Below, piece after piece: positions 1-8,682 of a stretch of DNA of 64,000 nucleotides. The stretch covers positions 2,577,990-2,641,989 of the forward strand of contig NZ_JQMG01000001.1 of the NCBI RefSeq assembly GCF_000744605.1, written 5' to 3'. The notes beneath the pieces were generated by a model, which made no database searches, was not told the origin of the DNA, and was given only the letters and a program-made list of their open reading frames with translations. Within the stretch, counting starts at the first letter, position 1. Each line of letters opens with the position of its first letter. A program made the position numbers and the translations under genes. This DNA is from Methylotenera sp. L2L1 (lineage in GTDB: Bacteria > Pseudomonadota > Gammaproteobacteria > Burkholderiales > Methylophilaceae).

Positions 1-748
1 GTCTTGCTGATATTTTAGTTTTTACACTAGGCAGCCAAGTTGCGGTGACGATAATATCTTTCTTTGTACTTTCATCACCAAAAAAAGAGGATGTTCTGTT
101 CGGAAAATCTGAATCTTGTACACGATAAGCCAAGCCTAGTTCTGTACCAAGTGGATTTTGATAATGTACACCTACTTCAGAAACATCATCGTTCCTATCA
201 GCACCACTGAAGCTGATTAACTCATTCTCAGTTTTAATATCCTCTTTTGTAAAGTCCAGCGTCCAGCTTGGATAAAAATTCCAGTGGGTCACCATACTTT
301 TACGACTTGTTTCTCTTAAATTCTTAACTGGCTGCTTGATTTCATTAAAGCCTGAAATAGCATCATTCTGACTAGCACTAATCTCTCCATAAAGCTTGTT
401 TCCAAGGCGCCAATTCCAGCCTAGTTTGTTTGATTTACCAACATTATCTAGGATGGAAAATCGGTTATATCGACTCTCATTGATATTGGATACTAACGTT
501 ATATTTTGCCTACTTAACTTAACATTAACGTTTACACCCAAATCGACTCGCTTTACGACATCTGACATGTCCGACGAGCCGAACGCAGCATTTGCCTGCT
601 CTGCCGAAGGAAACCTAAACACATTGTCATCATAACTAACATTTGTGCTTACGTAGGGTTTGATATCGATCATACCTTCAGCAAATGCCGATACAGCAAT
701 ACACATTAGAGAGCCAGCTAGTATTGATCTGTAATCTTGCTTAATCAT
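1..748 (-). CDS. epsL: EpsL-type outer-membrane protein of the exosortase B/EPS locus (3' end cut by the window edge)
   Basis: The first 249 codons of a protein that runs off the left edge. An ATG at 748 opens a signal peptide (MIKQDYRSILAGSL..., cut near SAFA-EG), followed by alternating polar and hydrophobic stretches with many aromatic strand ends typical of a beta-barrel (VSTNVSYDDNVFRF, WNWRLGNKLYGEISASQND, GVHYQNPLGTELGLAYR). The opening 'IKPYVSTNVSYDDNVFR' is what I expect of the exosortase B-associated outer-membrane protein EpsL, thought to take part in polysaccharide export. Its ATG overlaps the stop of the CAAX-protease gene by one base (TAATG), so the two are probably translationally coupled. 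The exosortase itself is not visible and may lie beyond the left edge. The family assignment is by recall; the outer-membrane barrel character is read from the sequence. Confidence 0.72.
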   Translation of the reverse strand, partial: MIKQDYRSILAGSLMCIAVSAFAEGMIDIKPYVSTNVSYDDNVFRFPSAEQANAAFGSSDMSDVVKRVDLGVNVNVKLSRQNITLVSNINESRYNRFSILDNVGKSNKLGWNWRLGNKLYGEISASQNDAISGFNEIKQPVKNLRETSRKSMVTHWNFYPSWTLDFTKEDIKTENELISFSGADRNDDVSEVGVHYQNPLGTELGLAYRVQDSDFPNRTSSFFGDESTKKDIIVTATWLPSVKTKISAR

Positions 749-1422
749 TACCAATACTGCCAATTTCCAGTTGCCACAATCCACATGCCTAAGAACCCAT
801 TAGTCACAGCATGCGCAAAAATGGGTACCCATAAATTTCTAGAAATTTTGTATAAAATCGCATAAACAAGACCTGCAAATAGCCCAGCAAGCCAAAGATG
901 ATGCTCTAAACCAAATAGAATAGAACTTGTGACAATCGCAAAAAAAGAAACACTTGCAGGAGAAACATTGAGAAATGCATGATTATCAAGCCAGCGCATC
1001 AGAAAAGATCGCCAAAATAACTCTTCCATGACGGGAACAATCATAGCAGCCCCAAATAGCCGTATAGAAATCCATAAAATGACATCAAGCTGTTCTTGGC
1101 CTTCACTAGGGTTAAACCCTTGTACATCACCACCTAATGTAGCCCATGTAGGATAAGGCAACACCCAAATTAAAAACACGACTAAACCAGCATTTGCAGC
1201 GTAGATTAAGTGTGTCATTTTTGGAAAAATGCTTAGCTCTACATAACAACGTCTATAGCTAATCATTAAAGCAAATACTGTAAGAATTTTTACAGCATAG
1301 AGCCATTTAGCATCCATGCCTAAACTATTAAACAGTGGTGTTAAATAGTCTCCTACTGCTAAAAACAAAATGTAAATGGCAAAGGGTAAAACTCTTGGGA
1401 TGATGTGATTTTGATTTGTCAT
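748..1422 (-). CDS. CAAX-type intramembrane protease of the exosortase locus
   Basis: A polytopic membrane protein of about 224 residues with several hydrophobic segments. It carries the CPBP/Abi (CAAX protease) signatures: EELFWRSFLMRW (the EExxxR motif), a later FGLEHHLW, and a terminal segment with FAHAVTNG, together supplying the Glu and His metal ligands. Its size and its place directly ahead of epsL fit the CAAX protease-related protein often found next to exosortases; the substrate is unknown. The frame is open further upstream to a TTG at 1461, but I chose the ATG at 1422 (MTNQNHIIPR), which puts the first membrane helix close to the N-terminus. The stop overlaps the epsL start by one base. 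Confidence 0.8.
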   Translation of the reverse strand: MTNQNHIIPRVLPFAIYILFLAVGDYLTPLFNSLGMDAKWLYAVKILTVFALMISYRRCYVELSIFPKMTHLIYAANAGLVVFLIWVLPYPTWATLGGDVQGFNPSEGQEQLDVILWISIRLFGAAMIVPVMEELFWRSFLMRWLDNHAFLNVSPASVSFFAIVTSSILFGLEHHLWLAGLFAGLVYAILYKISRNLWVPIFAHAVTNGFLGMWIVATGNWQYW

Positions 1423-1532
1423 GTATTCACTTTTTAAGTCAATACATATGCTACGCAACAAATATGACGGGATTATTTCTATTTTATAGTTTTAGATTCA
1501 AAATCACGCTAAGGTACTGAGCATAATAAAAA

Positions 1533-2648
1533 TTAACATAATTTAAACTGATTAATTTTTCGGCGACGTAAAACCAAACCGATCAAACCTATCCCGGCGG
1601 ACAACATACCGTAGACCTCTGGCTCTGGAACAGGAGTTAATAAAAAAGCGCGCGTCTGCCATTGCGAGTTATATCCATAGCCTACAATCTGGCCTCGGTT
1701 GTTTATGTCCTGTGCGTCAGTCAATGTCCACCCAGTACCAGCAATACCATTAAGTGCGTTAAGGTCTGTCATGATGCCATTTTCGTAAATGAAAGCGTGG
1801 TTATCATCGTTTAAAGTATTAGCATAACCAACAACAACGCCATGATTGTTGACTTCATTTGCCCCACTGAACCTTCCGCCCAAAGTGCCAATATCAACCA
1901 TATCGCCGTCTTGATAGATAAAACCATGATAACCATCATTGTTTGCTAAATAAGCGGCGCCTACAATCTGCCCTGAGTCATTAATACCTGACGCCCAGCT
2001 ATAAGTGCCTCCTAAAGTACCAAGATCAACGATATCTGTCCCGTTGTAAAGAGTTGCGTGCTGTTCTTTATCATCTGCTGTATATGAATATCCAACAATC
2101 TGACCGGAATTATTAATATCATTCGCACCGTTTACACGGCCGCCCAAAGAATCCAAACCTTGGAAATTACCATTATCGTTAAGGTATGCCGATGATGATG
2201 AAAACCATTGCGTGTAAGCGCTACCTACAGACTGCCCAGCTTCATTGATGGCACTGAGGTTAGTATCGCTATAACCCCATGTACCTAGATCTCTCATACT
2301 TTCGTTGCTATATTGAAATGCGTGGCCATATATATCATCACTTGATGTGTACGAGCTTCCTACAACCTGACCATTGTTGTTGATATCGTAAGCAAAGCTA
2401 TCTGTTCCACCTAGTGTTCCGAGATCAGTCATCTTGCCATTTTCATAAATAAAAGCATGCCTAACGTAATCACCCAGCATATATGAGTACCCGACTACTT
2501 GACCTAAGTCGTTAAGTCCAAATGCATAACTGTGGTTACCCCCTAACGTACCGAGGTCTGTGATTTCGTATGTGGGAGTAGCTACGACAGGCTGAGATAT
2601 CATTAATCCCAACAAAGTAGACGTATAGATAAAATAATTAACACTCAT
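1533..2648 (-). CDS. HAF-repeat PEP-CTERM protein
   Basis: A secreted protein of 371 residues. It has an N-terminal signal peptide (ending near PVVA-TPTYEI) and about seven imperfect repeats built on 'DLGTLGG...A..INN.GQVVG.S' (the HAF extracellular repeat), spaced roughly 45-50 residues. The C-terminus has a complete PEP-CTERM sorting signal: VPEPEVYGMLSAGIG, a hydrophobic helix and RRRK. By family knowledge such proteins are recognised by an exosortase and placed at or beyond the outer membrane in EPS-producing bacteria. The repeat probably forms a beta-propeller-like extracellular domain. The gene stands alone, about 110 bp before the CAAX-protease gene, and its ribosome-binding site is weak. 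Confidence 0.85.
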   Translation of the reverse strand: MSVNYFIYTSTLLGLMISQPVVATPTYEITDLGTLGGNHSYAFGLNDLGQVVGYSYMLGDYVRHAFIYENGKMTDLGTLGGTDSFAYDINNNGQVVGSSYTSSDDIYGHAFQYSNESMRDLGTWGYSDTNLSAINEAGQSVGSAYTQWFSSSSAYLNDNGNFQGLDSLGGRVNGANDINNSGQIVGYSYTADDKEQHATLYNGTDIVDLGTLGGTYSWASGINDSGQIVGAAYLANNDGYHGFIYQDGDMVDIGTLGGRFSGANEVNNHGVVVGYANTLNDDNHAFIYENGIMTDLNALNGIAGTGWTLTDAQDINNRGQIVGYGYNSQWQTRAFLLTPVPEPEVYGMLSAGIGLIGLVLRRRKINQFKLC

Positions 2649-2895
2649 GATTTAGTTCTTAAAATTGAATAATTACAAATTCAATCTTAACTTCAACCGC
2701 AAGCGCTATGGTTACCAATTAATGAAGATACTATAAGCCGAATGAACCAAGAGGTTTAGTCATTTAACTTAAACATACATCTAATCTATGCAACTGTTTA
2801 TCTATAAAACTATTGAAGCTAATAAGCTCACAAAAACATACGGTTTAGTTAGCGCAAACAAATATCAAGCAATGACTAAAAGTTGATTGATTTTC

Positions 2896-3591
2896 TTAAT
2901 AAGAAGATTTATGAATGACCACTTTTTCTTCATCAACATTATCTTGTTGGTGCTGCAAAATGTTTTCCAACTCTACTCTTTTTAGCTGAAAAAATGGCTC
3001 ATCTCTCATCACGGCAGTGTAAATACCGGGCTTATCATAGATATCAATCAGGTCTGTACTAAATTGATGTAAATTGCTATTTTTTTGCTCGCACGTGCGT
3101 AGTGAAAGATTACTGCTGGCAAGATTAGTCGATAATTTTTTTCGCTGACTATCATTTACCTGAAGATCAGTTTGTGCTTGCTTATGTTGCAATGTAAGAT
3201 CGGCTAAGTTTTGTTGTGTAGCCTCTAGTAAAGTTTGCATCTCTAACAACTTGCTTTCAAGAGCAACTTTATCTGCACTGGTTTTAGCTAACTCAGTTTC
3301 CACACTGCCTAGTTTGCGCTGTGTTGCTCCCAGAGATGCGCTACGTTTTTGCAACTGTTCATCATTAGTTTTAACCTGATCTTCCAGCTCTTTTTTTTGT
3401 AGCTCAAACTGTGCTTGCATGTTCGCTTTTTCAGCCTCCATCTCTTGCTTAGCTTTTTGTACCATCTGCTGAGCACGTCTGGCAGCTTTATCTTTTTTTT
3501 CTGCTGCATTGGCATTATCTGGATAAACAAAACCAATTGCCAATGATGCAACAAGCAACCAAACTACTTTAGGATTTATCATCAGCTTCAT
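2896..3591 (-). CDS. Periplasmic coiled-coil protein, last gene of the TpsA/ExbBD/TonB block
   Basis: About 231 residues. The N-terminus (MKLMINPKVVWLLVASLAIG) is a signal peptide or anchor ending near NANA-AEKK. Residues ~25-160 are dense in K/E/Q/A heptads (QQMVQKAKQEMEAEKANMQ), predicting a long coiled coil. The C-terminal ~60 residues are globular-looking (a single Cys in 'LRTCEQKN', then 'IYDKPGIYTAVMRDEPFFQLKRVELENILQ'). I chose the ATG at 3591 because GGAG sits 6 nt before it; the frame opens 12 bp earlier at a TTG that overlaps this Shine-Dalgarno. It follows the porin gene within 20 bp. The family is unrecognised. By position it resembles the coiled-coil periplasmic partners (such as DUF3450 proteins) that accompany other ExbB/ExbD/TonB clusters, but that is only an analogy. 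Confidence 0.75.
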   Translation of the reverse strand: MKLMINPKVVWLLVASLAIGFVYPDNANAAEKKDKAARRAQQMVQKAKQEMEAEKANMQAQFELQKKELEDQVKTNDEQLQKRSASLGATQRKLGSVETELAKTSADKVALESKLLEMQTLLEATQQNLADLTLQHKQAQTDLQVNDSQRKKLSTNLASSNLSLRTCEQKNSNLHQFSTDLIDIYDKPGIYTAVMRDEPFFQLKRVELENILQHQQDNVDEEKVVIHKSSY

Positions 3592-3607
3592 TATTATCTC
3601 CAATCAA

Positions 3608-5335
3608 TTAAAACTTGGCATTAAGGTCAAGCATCAATACATCGATTGATAATGGATTCCCTGATGCAACTCTAGGTTTAATTTCATCTGCACTAAACCA
3701 TCTTGCAGTTAACCAAGTATTTTTATCCAAGCCATAACTACCGCCAATAATCCAACCTTTTGCATTGGTGCCACTTTGATAGAAATCTGAATCTGTATAG
3801 GCATCTAAAACCGCATCTGCCTCCAATCGTTTATAAGCGACAAAAGCTTGCCAGTCATGCGCTTTGAAAGTGGTTGGCATACCAACGGCAAGCCTAACTT
3901 GATAAGCATCTACTTGTTTTTTATCAAAACCAAACTCAGTCAAGCCTGCAGTACCAATTCTTTTAAGAATCTCACTTTTGTCATAGCCAATATTTCTTGC
4001 ATAATCCCCTGTAAGGGTAATATGTACAGGGTCAAACGTAGCCAAGTCTAATTGAGCAGTTAAGTTTATATTGCGAAATTTAGAGAGTAGTCCGTATTTT
4101 GCTATTTCATCTTGTGTTTGACCTGCTCCCGGTGTGGTGGATCGATTAATGTCAAATACAGAGTTCCCTTTAGTGCGATAAACAGGAATCGTCGCATCAT
4201 ATGGAGGAAAGTCATCTAGTCCTTGAGTACCATTTGATACACCTTCTACATTATCAAACTCATACAAGGCCACACCAAATTTAACGGATGATTTATTCGC
4301 CGACGTCCATTTAATACCAGCTTGTGAACCATACATCCATTTGCCTTTAGCTAAATTTGTTTCCGACCCTTCAATTTCATCAAGCGGAAAAGCACCCAAA
4401 GTAGCAAACGCAGACCAGCTATCATTAATATTAGGCGTGAAACTTGCCGCTACACCATCAAATGCAAGATCAGGATCCCAAACTAAATCAGTTGAAAAGA
4501 ACGGGTTCTCAAAGCGACCACCTACTACATTTAGCCATGGTGTCACCTGTGCATTCATATATGCACGATCTAAGCTAACAGTGTACTTAGCACTGGCGGC
4601 TTCTTGCGTTTGGTTTGGAGATATCGGATCATTCAAACCACCAGTAGTCATTCTTATGCCACCGTTTAACCAATCATTCACCTTAAGCTTTACACCCAAG
4701 CGTGCACGAACACGCGCTCTTTCTTGGTCTTCTGTCGTGTTTGATAATGTAGTGCCACCATTTGCAGCATTAAAATCTTGTGTTAATGGGTTATCTTCTG
4801 CAAATTTATCAGCCTGATAACGCAGGCGGAGATCACCTTCAAATGTAAATCGGTCCAGCCAATCAGGCAAACCAAGGCGCTCACCAGCCTTGTAGTTGAG
4901 CTTAGCCATGACTTCTTTTTTAATTTCTTCTTTCATCTCTTTTTTGACAATTTCAGGGACATATTGCACTCTGACCATTTTGTCTTCAACTGCGCTATCA
5001 ACAGCGTTTTCGTTTTGTGTGTTAGCGGTGATCACAGCATCTTTTTCTTTGGCCTTAGCAGCATCTTGTGACGCCTGCTTTAACAGTTCATCAGCTTTAC
5101 CTTTACTCAACACACCTTCTTCTACAAGTAAGTTAACTAGATTAACTGTAGTAGAACGTAATTGCTCAAGTGACTCTCGCTCACCTGCGCTTGCTGAAAC
5201 CATTGATGTGGATAAGAAAAGGGTAGCAACCGCTACAGAAATTGTTTTATGCGTCATTCGAGTATGATTCGACGGATCACTAGAGGCAAACCCATGTTTA
5301 TTTGAGCCAGCCTTGAGTTGGTGCACTCGTGCCAT
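3608..5335 (-). CDS. Porin_5-type outer-membrane porin
   Basis: About 575 residues. An N-terminal signal region is followed by 'ESLEQLRSTTVNLVNLLVEEGVLSKGKADELLKQA', typical of the putative-porin family, then a Lys/Glu-rich linker (~85-140). A beta-barrel runs to the C-terminus, which ends in Phe (VLMLDLNAKF), as expected for BAM recognition. Strand-like segments include FEGDLRLRYQADKF, RARVRARLGVKLKVNDWLNGGIRM and WLTARWFSADEI. The start is chosen at ATG 5335 (MARVHQ), with GGAAG 6 nt upstream; this gives an unusually long, 35-50-residue leader, because the classic signal core (MTHKTISVAVATLFLSTSMV) begins at 5257, where no Shine-Dalgarno is seen. It follows tonB by 54 bp in the same block, so a link between Ton energy and this barrel is tempting, but no plug domain is visible. 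Substrate unknown. Confidence 0.8.
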   Translation of the reverse strand: MARVHQLKAGSNKHGFASSDPSNHTRMTHKTISVAVATLFLSTSMVSASAGERESLEQLRSTTVNLVNLLVEEGVLSKGKADELLKQASQDAAKAKEKDAVITANTQNENAVDSAVEDKMVRVQYVPEIVKKEMKEEIKKEVMAKLNYKAGERLGLPDWLDRFTFEGDLRLRYQADKFAEDNPLTQDFNAANGGTTLSNTTEDQERARVRARLGVKLKVNDWLNGGIRMTTGGLNDPISPNQTQEAASAKYTVSLDRAYMNAQVTPWLNVVGGRFENPFFSTDLVWDPDLAFDGVAASFTPNINDSWSAFATLGAFPLDEIEGSETNLAKGKWMYGSQAGIKWTSANKSSVKFGVALYEFDNVEGVSNGTQGLDDFPPYDATIPVYRTKGNSVFDINRSTTPGAGQTQDEIAKYGLLSKFRNINLTAQLDLATFDPVHITLTGDYARNIGYDKSEILKRIGTAGLTEFGFDKKQVDAYQVRLAVGMPTTFKAHDWQAFVAYKRLEADAVLDAYTDSDFYQSGTNAKGWIIGGSYGLDKNTWLTARWFSADEIKPRVASGNPLSIDVLMLDLNAKF

Positions 5336-5389
5336 GTTAACTTCCATTTCATTTTCAAAAAAATTTATCATCTCATTCTGCTTTAAGAC

Positions 5390-6094
5390 TTAACCGACAG
5401 AGCGTGCTGTCACTCTTAGTTTTACAGGTTGAGGCATATCATTTGGGGGTGAGTCTAAAAGTGGCGGCATACCGTCAAGTGCTTTTTTAAGCAGCATGTC
5501 TTTTTCAGAATCACCACTAGTGCCGACTAACTCATATCGTTCAATACGGCCACTAGATGCTATCCATATCTTGACCACTACTTTGTAAGCACTATTGGCA
5601 AGCACTTTATCTTTTGCCATCGCATCTTCAATTTTGTTTTTAATTAAATCGGTATACCAAGCAAACTGATACTTACTAGGTCCTCCGCCAATTTTTGTAC
5701 CTACATCTCCACCCTTATATTCGTTATTCACAGTGCCTGCGGCAAAGGGGCTTGGCCCATCACCAGCAGCACCCTCCATTTTCAGTACTTCAGCTGGTGG
5801 GGTTTGCTCAGGTTTAGGCTGTGGAACCTCTTTAACTTCTTTAGGTTGATCTTTTGGCACCTCCTTGGGTGGCTCTTTAGGAGGTGGAGGTGGTGGTGGA
5901 GGTGTATCTGGCAATAGCTTAATAGTTGTGACTGCCTTTTTACCGGTAGAGCTGCCAGAAAACAGTCCTTTCACCATGTAACCCAATGACGCTAGAACAA
6001 TTATTACGACTAATACAATCGCTATTCTCTTCACCCAAATAGCCTTAGCACTAGGCTCGTGCTCATCATCTTGATTGATATCTACGTTATGCAT
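5390..6094 (-). CDS. tonB: TonB family energy transducer
   Basis: A protein of 234 residues with classic TonB architecture. A short cytoplasmic N-terminus is followed by one membrane helix at about 24-48 (WVKRIAIVLVVIIVLASLGY), then a Pro/Lys/Glu-rich spacer at ~68-105 (seven consecutive prolines, then PKE/PKD repeats) that can span the periplasm, and a C-terminal TonB_C-like domain from ~145 (YQFAWYTDLIKNKIEDAMAK...VKIWIASSGRIERYELVG). It transmits proton-motive force from ExbB/ExbD to an outer-membrane partner. Its ATG overlaps the stop of the upstream exbD by one base, so the two are translationally coupled. No TonB-dependent receptor with a plug is found in this window, which leaves TpsB, the porin or a distant receptor as possible clients. 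Confidence 0.9.
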   Translation of the reverse strand: MHNVDINQDDEHEPSAKAIWVKRIAIVLVVIIVLASLGYMVKGLFSGSSTGKKAVTTIKLLPDTPPPPPPPPKEPPKEVPKDQPKEVKEVPQPKPEQTPPAEVLKMEGAAGDGPSPFAAGTVNNEYKGGDVGTKIGGGPSKYQFAWYTDLIKNKIEDAMAKDKVLANSAYKVVVKIWIASSGRIERYELVGTSGDSEKDMLLKKALDGMPPLLDSPPNDMPQPVKLRVTARSVG

Positions 6095-6498
6095 TACGTA
6101 CCAATCTTTCCAGTCACAAGACCGACATTAGTAATTTCCATTCTTGTCACTAAATCAATGACACTAATAACGCCTGCGTATGGGGCGTTTGCATCACCAC
6201 GAATCATGACTGAAAACTCAGGGTCTTTTGATCTAGCTGCGTTAAGTTGCGTTTCAAGCTCACTCAGGCTAACACCTACACCGTTTATCAATACGCCACC
6301 GCCTTGCTGTACCTGCACGATTTTCACATCATGCTTTTCAGTGCTGGGTTTATTAGAAGGCTTAGGTAGGTTCATGGTTAAACCTTGTACACCCGCAGTT
6401 GTCATTAAAATAAAAATAACTAGCAGCACATAAGCCAAATCAAGCATTGGCGTGATATTGATAGTGTCATAAGGTTGTGCGTCGTTTTGTACTTGCAT
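6094..6498 (-). CDS. exbD: ExbD/TolR biopolymer transport protein (second copy)
   Basis: A protein of 134 residues. A short cytoplasmic N-terminus leads to 'TINITPMLDLAYVLLVIFILMTTAG', which carries the single membrane helix with the conserved proton-relay Asp (MLDLAYVLLVIF), followed by a periplasmic ExbD/TolR domain (VMIRGDANAPYAGVISVIDLVTRMEITNVGLVTG). It partners the ExbB-like channel encoded upstream. The start is supported by AGG upstream of the ATG at 6498. It lies 4 bp after the first exbD and overlaps tonB by one base. The two ExbDs share the LDLAYVLLVIF core but differ strongly in the periplasmic half, so they may form a hetero-oligomer and not simply be redundant copies. Confidence 0.92.
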   Translation of the reverse strand: MQVQNDAQPYDTINITPMLDLAYVLLVIFILMTTAGVQGLTMNLPKPSNKPSTEKHDVKIVQVQQGGGVLINGVGVSLSELETQLNAARSKDPEFSVMIRGDANAPYAGVISVIDLVTRMEITNVGLVTGKIGT

Positions 6499-6502
6499 GT
6501 TG

Positions 6503-6913
6503 TTAACCTGTCTGCTTTTTAGTCACTAAGCCAACTTCAGTAATGTCTAGCTTTTTACATATCCCTAACACTTCAGAAACCTTATCAAAATGTGTAGACG
6601 CATCAGCTTTCAAAACAATCGGTAACTCAGGATTACCACTTTTCATTTCAGCCAACCGTTGCTCAAGCGTGGTCATGTCTACAGGGTAAGCATCAAGATA
6701 AATAGTGCCATCACTAGTAATCGTAATTGCCCGCATTTGTGGTTTAGCTAATGGCGCTGTTGACTGAGTGGTAGGTGTTTCAACTTTTACACCTTGCACA
6801 GATGCTGTCGTCATAATGATAAATATCACCAACAGCACATACGCGAGATCTAACATCGGAGTGATATTAATCTCGTCGTATAACTGATTCTCTTCTTTGA
6901 CGCCTTCAGACAT
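6503..6913 (-). CDS. exbD: ExbD/TolR biopolymer transport protein (first copy)
   Basis: A protein of 136 residues with the ExbD layout: a cytoplasmic tail (MSEGVKEENQLYDEINITP), a membrane helix with the conserved Asp in MLDLAYVLLVIFIIMTTA, a Thr/Pro linker, and a periplasmic domain (LPIVLKADASTHFDKVSEVLGICKKLDITEVGLVT). It begins 28 bp after the DUF2341-LamG-ExbB fusion and ends 4 bp before the second exbD. As a Ton/Tol-type stator partner it would contribute the protonatable Asp in the pore of the ExbB pentamer. Confidence 0.92.
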   Translation of the reverse strand: MSEGVKEENQLYDEINITPMLDLAYVLLVIFIIMTTASVQGVKVETPTTQSTAPLAKPQMRAITITSDGTIYLDAYPVDMTTLEQRLAEMKSGNPELPIVLKADASTHFDKVSEVLGICKKLDITEVGLVTKKQTG

Positions 6914-6941
6914 AGTCGCTCATTTTTCTAAAGGTTACGGG

Positions 6942-8618
6942 CTATTTACCGTACAGTTCAGCTGTACGAGTGACAAATTCATCAACAAATATCTGCATTG
7001 CAATTGTGATATTTTTGATTCGGCTAGCCAGATAGTTGTAGCCAAACAGCGCAGGAATCGCAACGCCCAAACCCGCAACAGTCGCCAGCAAAGCTGCTGC
7101 AATACCTGGAGCAATAGCGTTCACGTTCACGTCACCTGCTTCTGCAATCGCCGCAAAGGTAATCATCACACCAACAACTGTTCCCAATAATCCTAAGAAA
7201 GGTCCTCCGGAAATTGCGATAGTGAGCAACACCATACTTGAGTTTTGTCGTTGAGTTTCGCGCACTAAATCAGCATCGATTGCTGCCTTAATTGCATCCA
7301 TTGATGCCCCACTTAATGCTAACGACTCACCAGCAACCTCACGTTTACGTATTTCTCTCAAGCCAGCAGCGTAAAGTTTAAATAATGTCGAATGTGGATA
7401 CTTCCCGCCTTTATCAAGGCTCAGCAGGTCATTACCAGCATTTTGAAAACGTGCTAAGAATTTTTTGTTGTCTTTATCAGTTCGTGACACAAGCGCTGCC
7501 TTAGACCACATGACCCAGACACTGATCGCAAACATAACGGCCAAGATAGCGATAACGATTTTTGCATCGAGGGTTAAACTATCGATCAAAATACCGATGT
7601 AATTTGCTTCGCCCTCTTCTTCGCCCTCATCTCCTTCTGATGCTTCTATTTTAAGTAACTGACTATCCATGCCCTGAGAACTAGCAGTGAGTTTTAACCA
7701 ATCAGCACTACGAGCTACATTAGCAATCTCTAACTGATCCATCTCACCAGTGTAACCATCGCCGATTTTGATATCAGATGCAGCATCTACAACTGATGCA
7801 TCGCCTGTGCCAGCCGACACACCGTTAATAAATAGATTTGCTTTACCGCCATCTAAAGTGAACGCAACATGTTGCCAGGCAGCTGGTTTAATTTCACCGC
7901 CAGAGATATTGTTTGCACCTACATTTAAGCTTAGCTTAAGGCCATCAATCTTCAGCACGACTGCATCACTTTGGTTATACAGGGTAGCTTGTTGTGGCAA
8001 ACTAGCAGGTTTAATCCATGCTGACCAAGTGTAGCCAGCACCTGCAGGACGTTTTACTGCCGGATTAGCGGGAATAACAAAAGGTTTTGCTGTCAAAACT
8101 GCAGCCTCACCTATCAATGCGGCTTTTTGCACTGCAATCTCGCCACTTGCCACAAGACCGGTACTTGAACTATCTTGAAACAGTGCCTTCTCTGCAAAGT
8201 TAAATGCAGCAACTGTATTTAAATCCCAAGTTGATTTTGCATCAGCACTCGCCGTTGCTTTTTCGTTACCTGAATATAGTGAGAAATAAGCATCTTTATC
8301 AGTTGGGTCAATTTTTGGTAGCTTTACCCAAATGACAGCAAGCTCATTCGCTGAATCATATTTTTCAATGTAGTGTTTCAATTCAGTTTTATCATCTGCA
8401 GCAATAAAACGTAAATCGGAACCATCAATATTGGCACTTAAAAAATCAAAGTTACCAGAATGTAAGCGAACGACCACTGCGTAATCGCTAACTGCGGAGG
8501 CAGTTTTAGCCTCAACCTTAATCTTCTTCTGAGAGCCCCAATCTTCATTCCACTGAGAGAATCCAGATAATGGACTTAGTCCAATCATCAAACCCAACAA
8601 CATTAACAACTTCTTCAT
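6942..8618 (-). CDS. DUF2341-LamG-ExbB/TolQ fusion: proton channel with a periplasmic lectin-like sensor
   Basis: A protein of 558 residues. A signal peptide (MKKLLMLLGLMIGLSPLSGF) precedes a DUF2341-like domain at ~20-125 (WNEDWGSQKKIKVEAK...DLRFIAADDKTELKHYIEKYD). A LamG/concanavalin-like beta-sandwich follows at ~190-310 (GYTWSAWIKPASLPQQATLYN..., AAWQHVAFTLDGGKANLFINGV), then an acidic linker (EASEGDEGEEEGEA). The C-terminal part (~345-555) is a MotA/TolQ/ExbB channel with a first helix (IVIAILAVMFAISVWVMW), a cytoplasmic loop and the signature helices (AISGGPFLGLLGTVVGVMITFAAIA; IAPGIAAALLATVAGLGVAIPALFGYNYL). The ATG at 8618 has AAGGGA 8 nt upstream. It is first in the exbD-exbD-tonB string and follows tpsB by 64 bp. 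The fusion puts a carbohydrate- or protein-binding fold on the periplasmic side of the stator; what it senses is unknown. Confidence 0.9.
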   Translation of the reverse strand: MKKLLMLLGLMIGLSPLSGFSQWNEDWGSQKKIKVEAKTASAVSDYAVVVRLHSGNFDFLSANIDGSDLRFIAADDKTELKHYIEKYDSANELAVIWVKLPKIDPTDKDAYFSLYSGNEKATASADAKSTWDLNTVAAFNFAEKALFQDSSSTGLVASGEIAVQKAALIGEAAVLTAKPFVIPANPAVKRPAGAGYTWSAWIKPASLPQQATLYNQSDAVVLKIDGLKLSLNVGANNISGGEIKPAAWQHVAFTLDGGKANLFINGVSAGTGDASVVDAASDIKIGDGYTGEMDQLEIANVARSADWLKLTASSQGMDSQLLKIEASEGDEGEEEGEANYIGILIDSLTLDAKIVIAILAVMFAISVWVMWSKAALVSRTDKDNKKFLARFQNAGNDLLSLDKGGKYPHSTLFKLYAAGLREIRKREVAGESLALSGASMDAIKAAIDADLVRETQRQNSSMVLLTIAISGGPFLGLLGTVVGVMITFAAIAEAGDVNVNAIAPGIAAALLATVAGLGVAIPALFGYNYLASRIKNITIAMQIFVDEFVTRTAELYGK

Positions 8619-8682
8619 ACAATATGTCCCTTGAATAAATTACTCCGTACTACCCACAACCCATTAACCCTAGAATCAACGA

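Noticed and set aside
396..635. 79-codon plus-strand frame inside epsL
   Set aside because: It lies antisense to a well-supported outer-membrane protein frame and has no signal, domain or ribosome-binding site.
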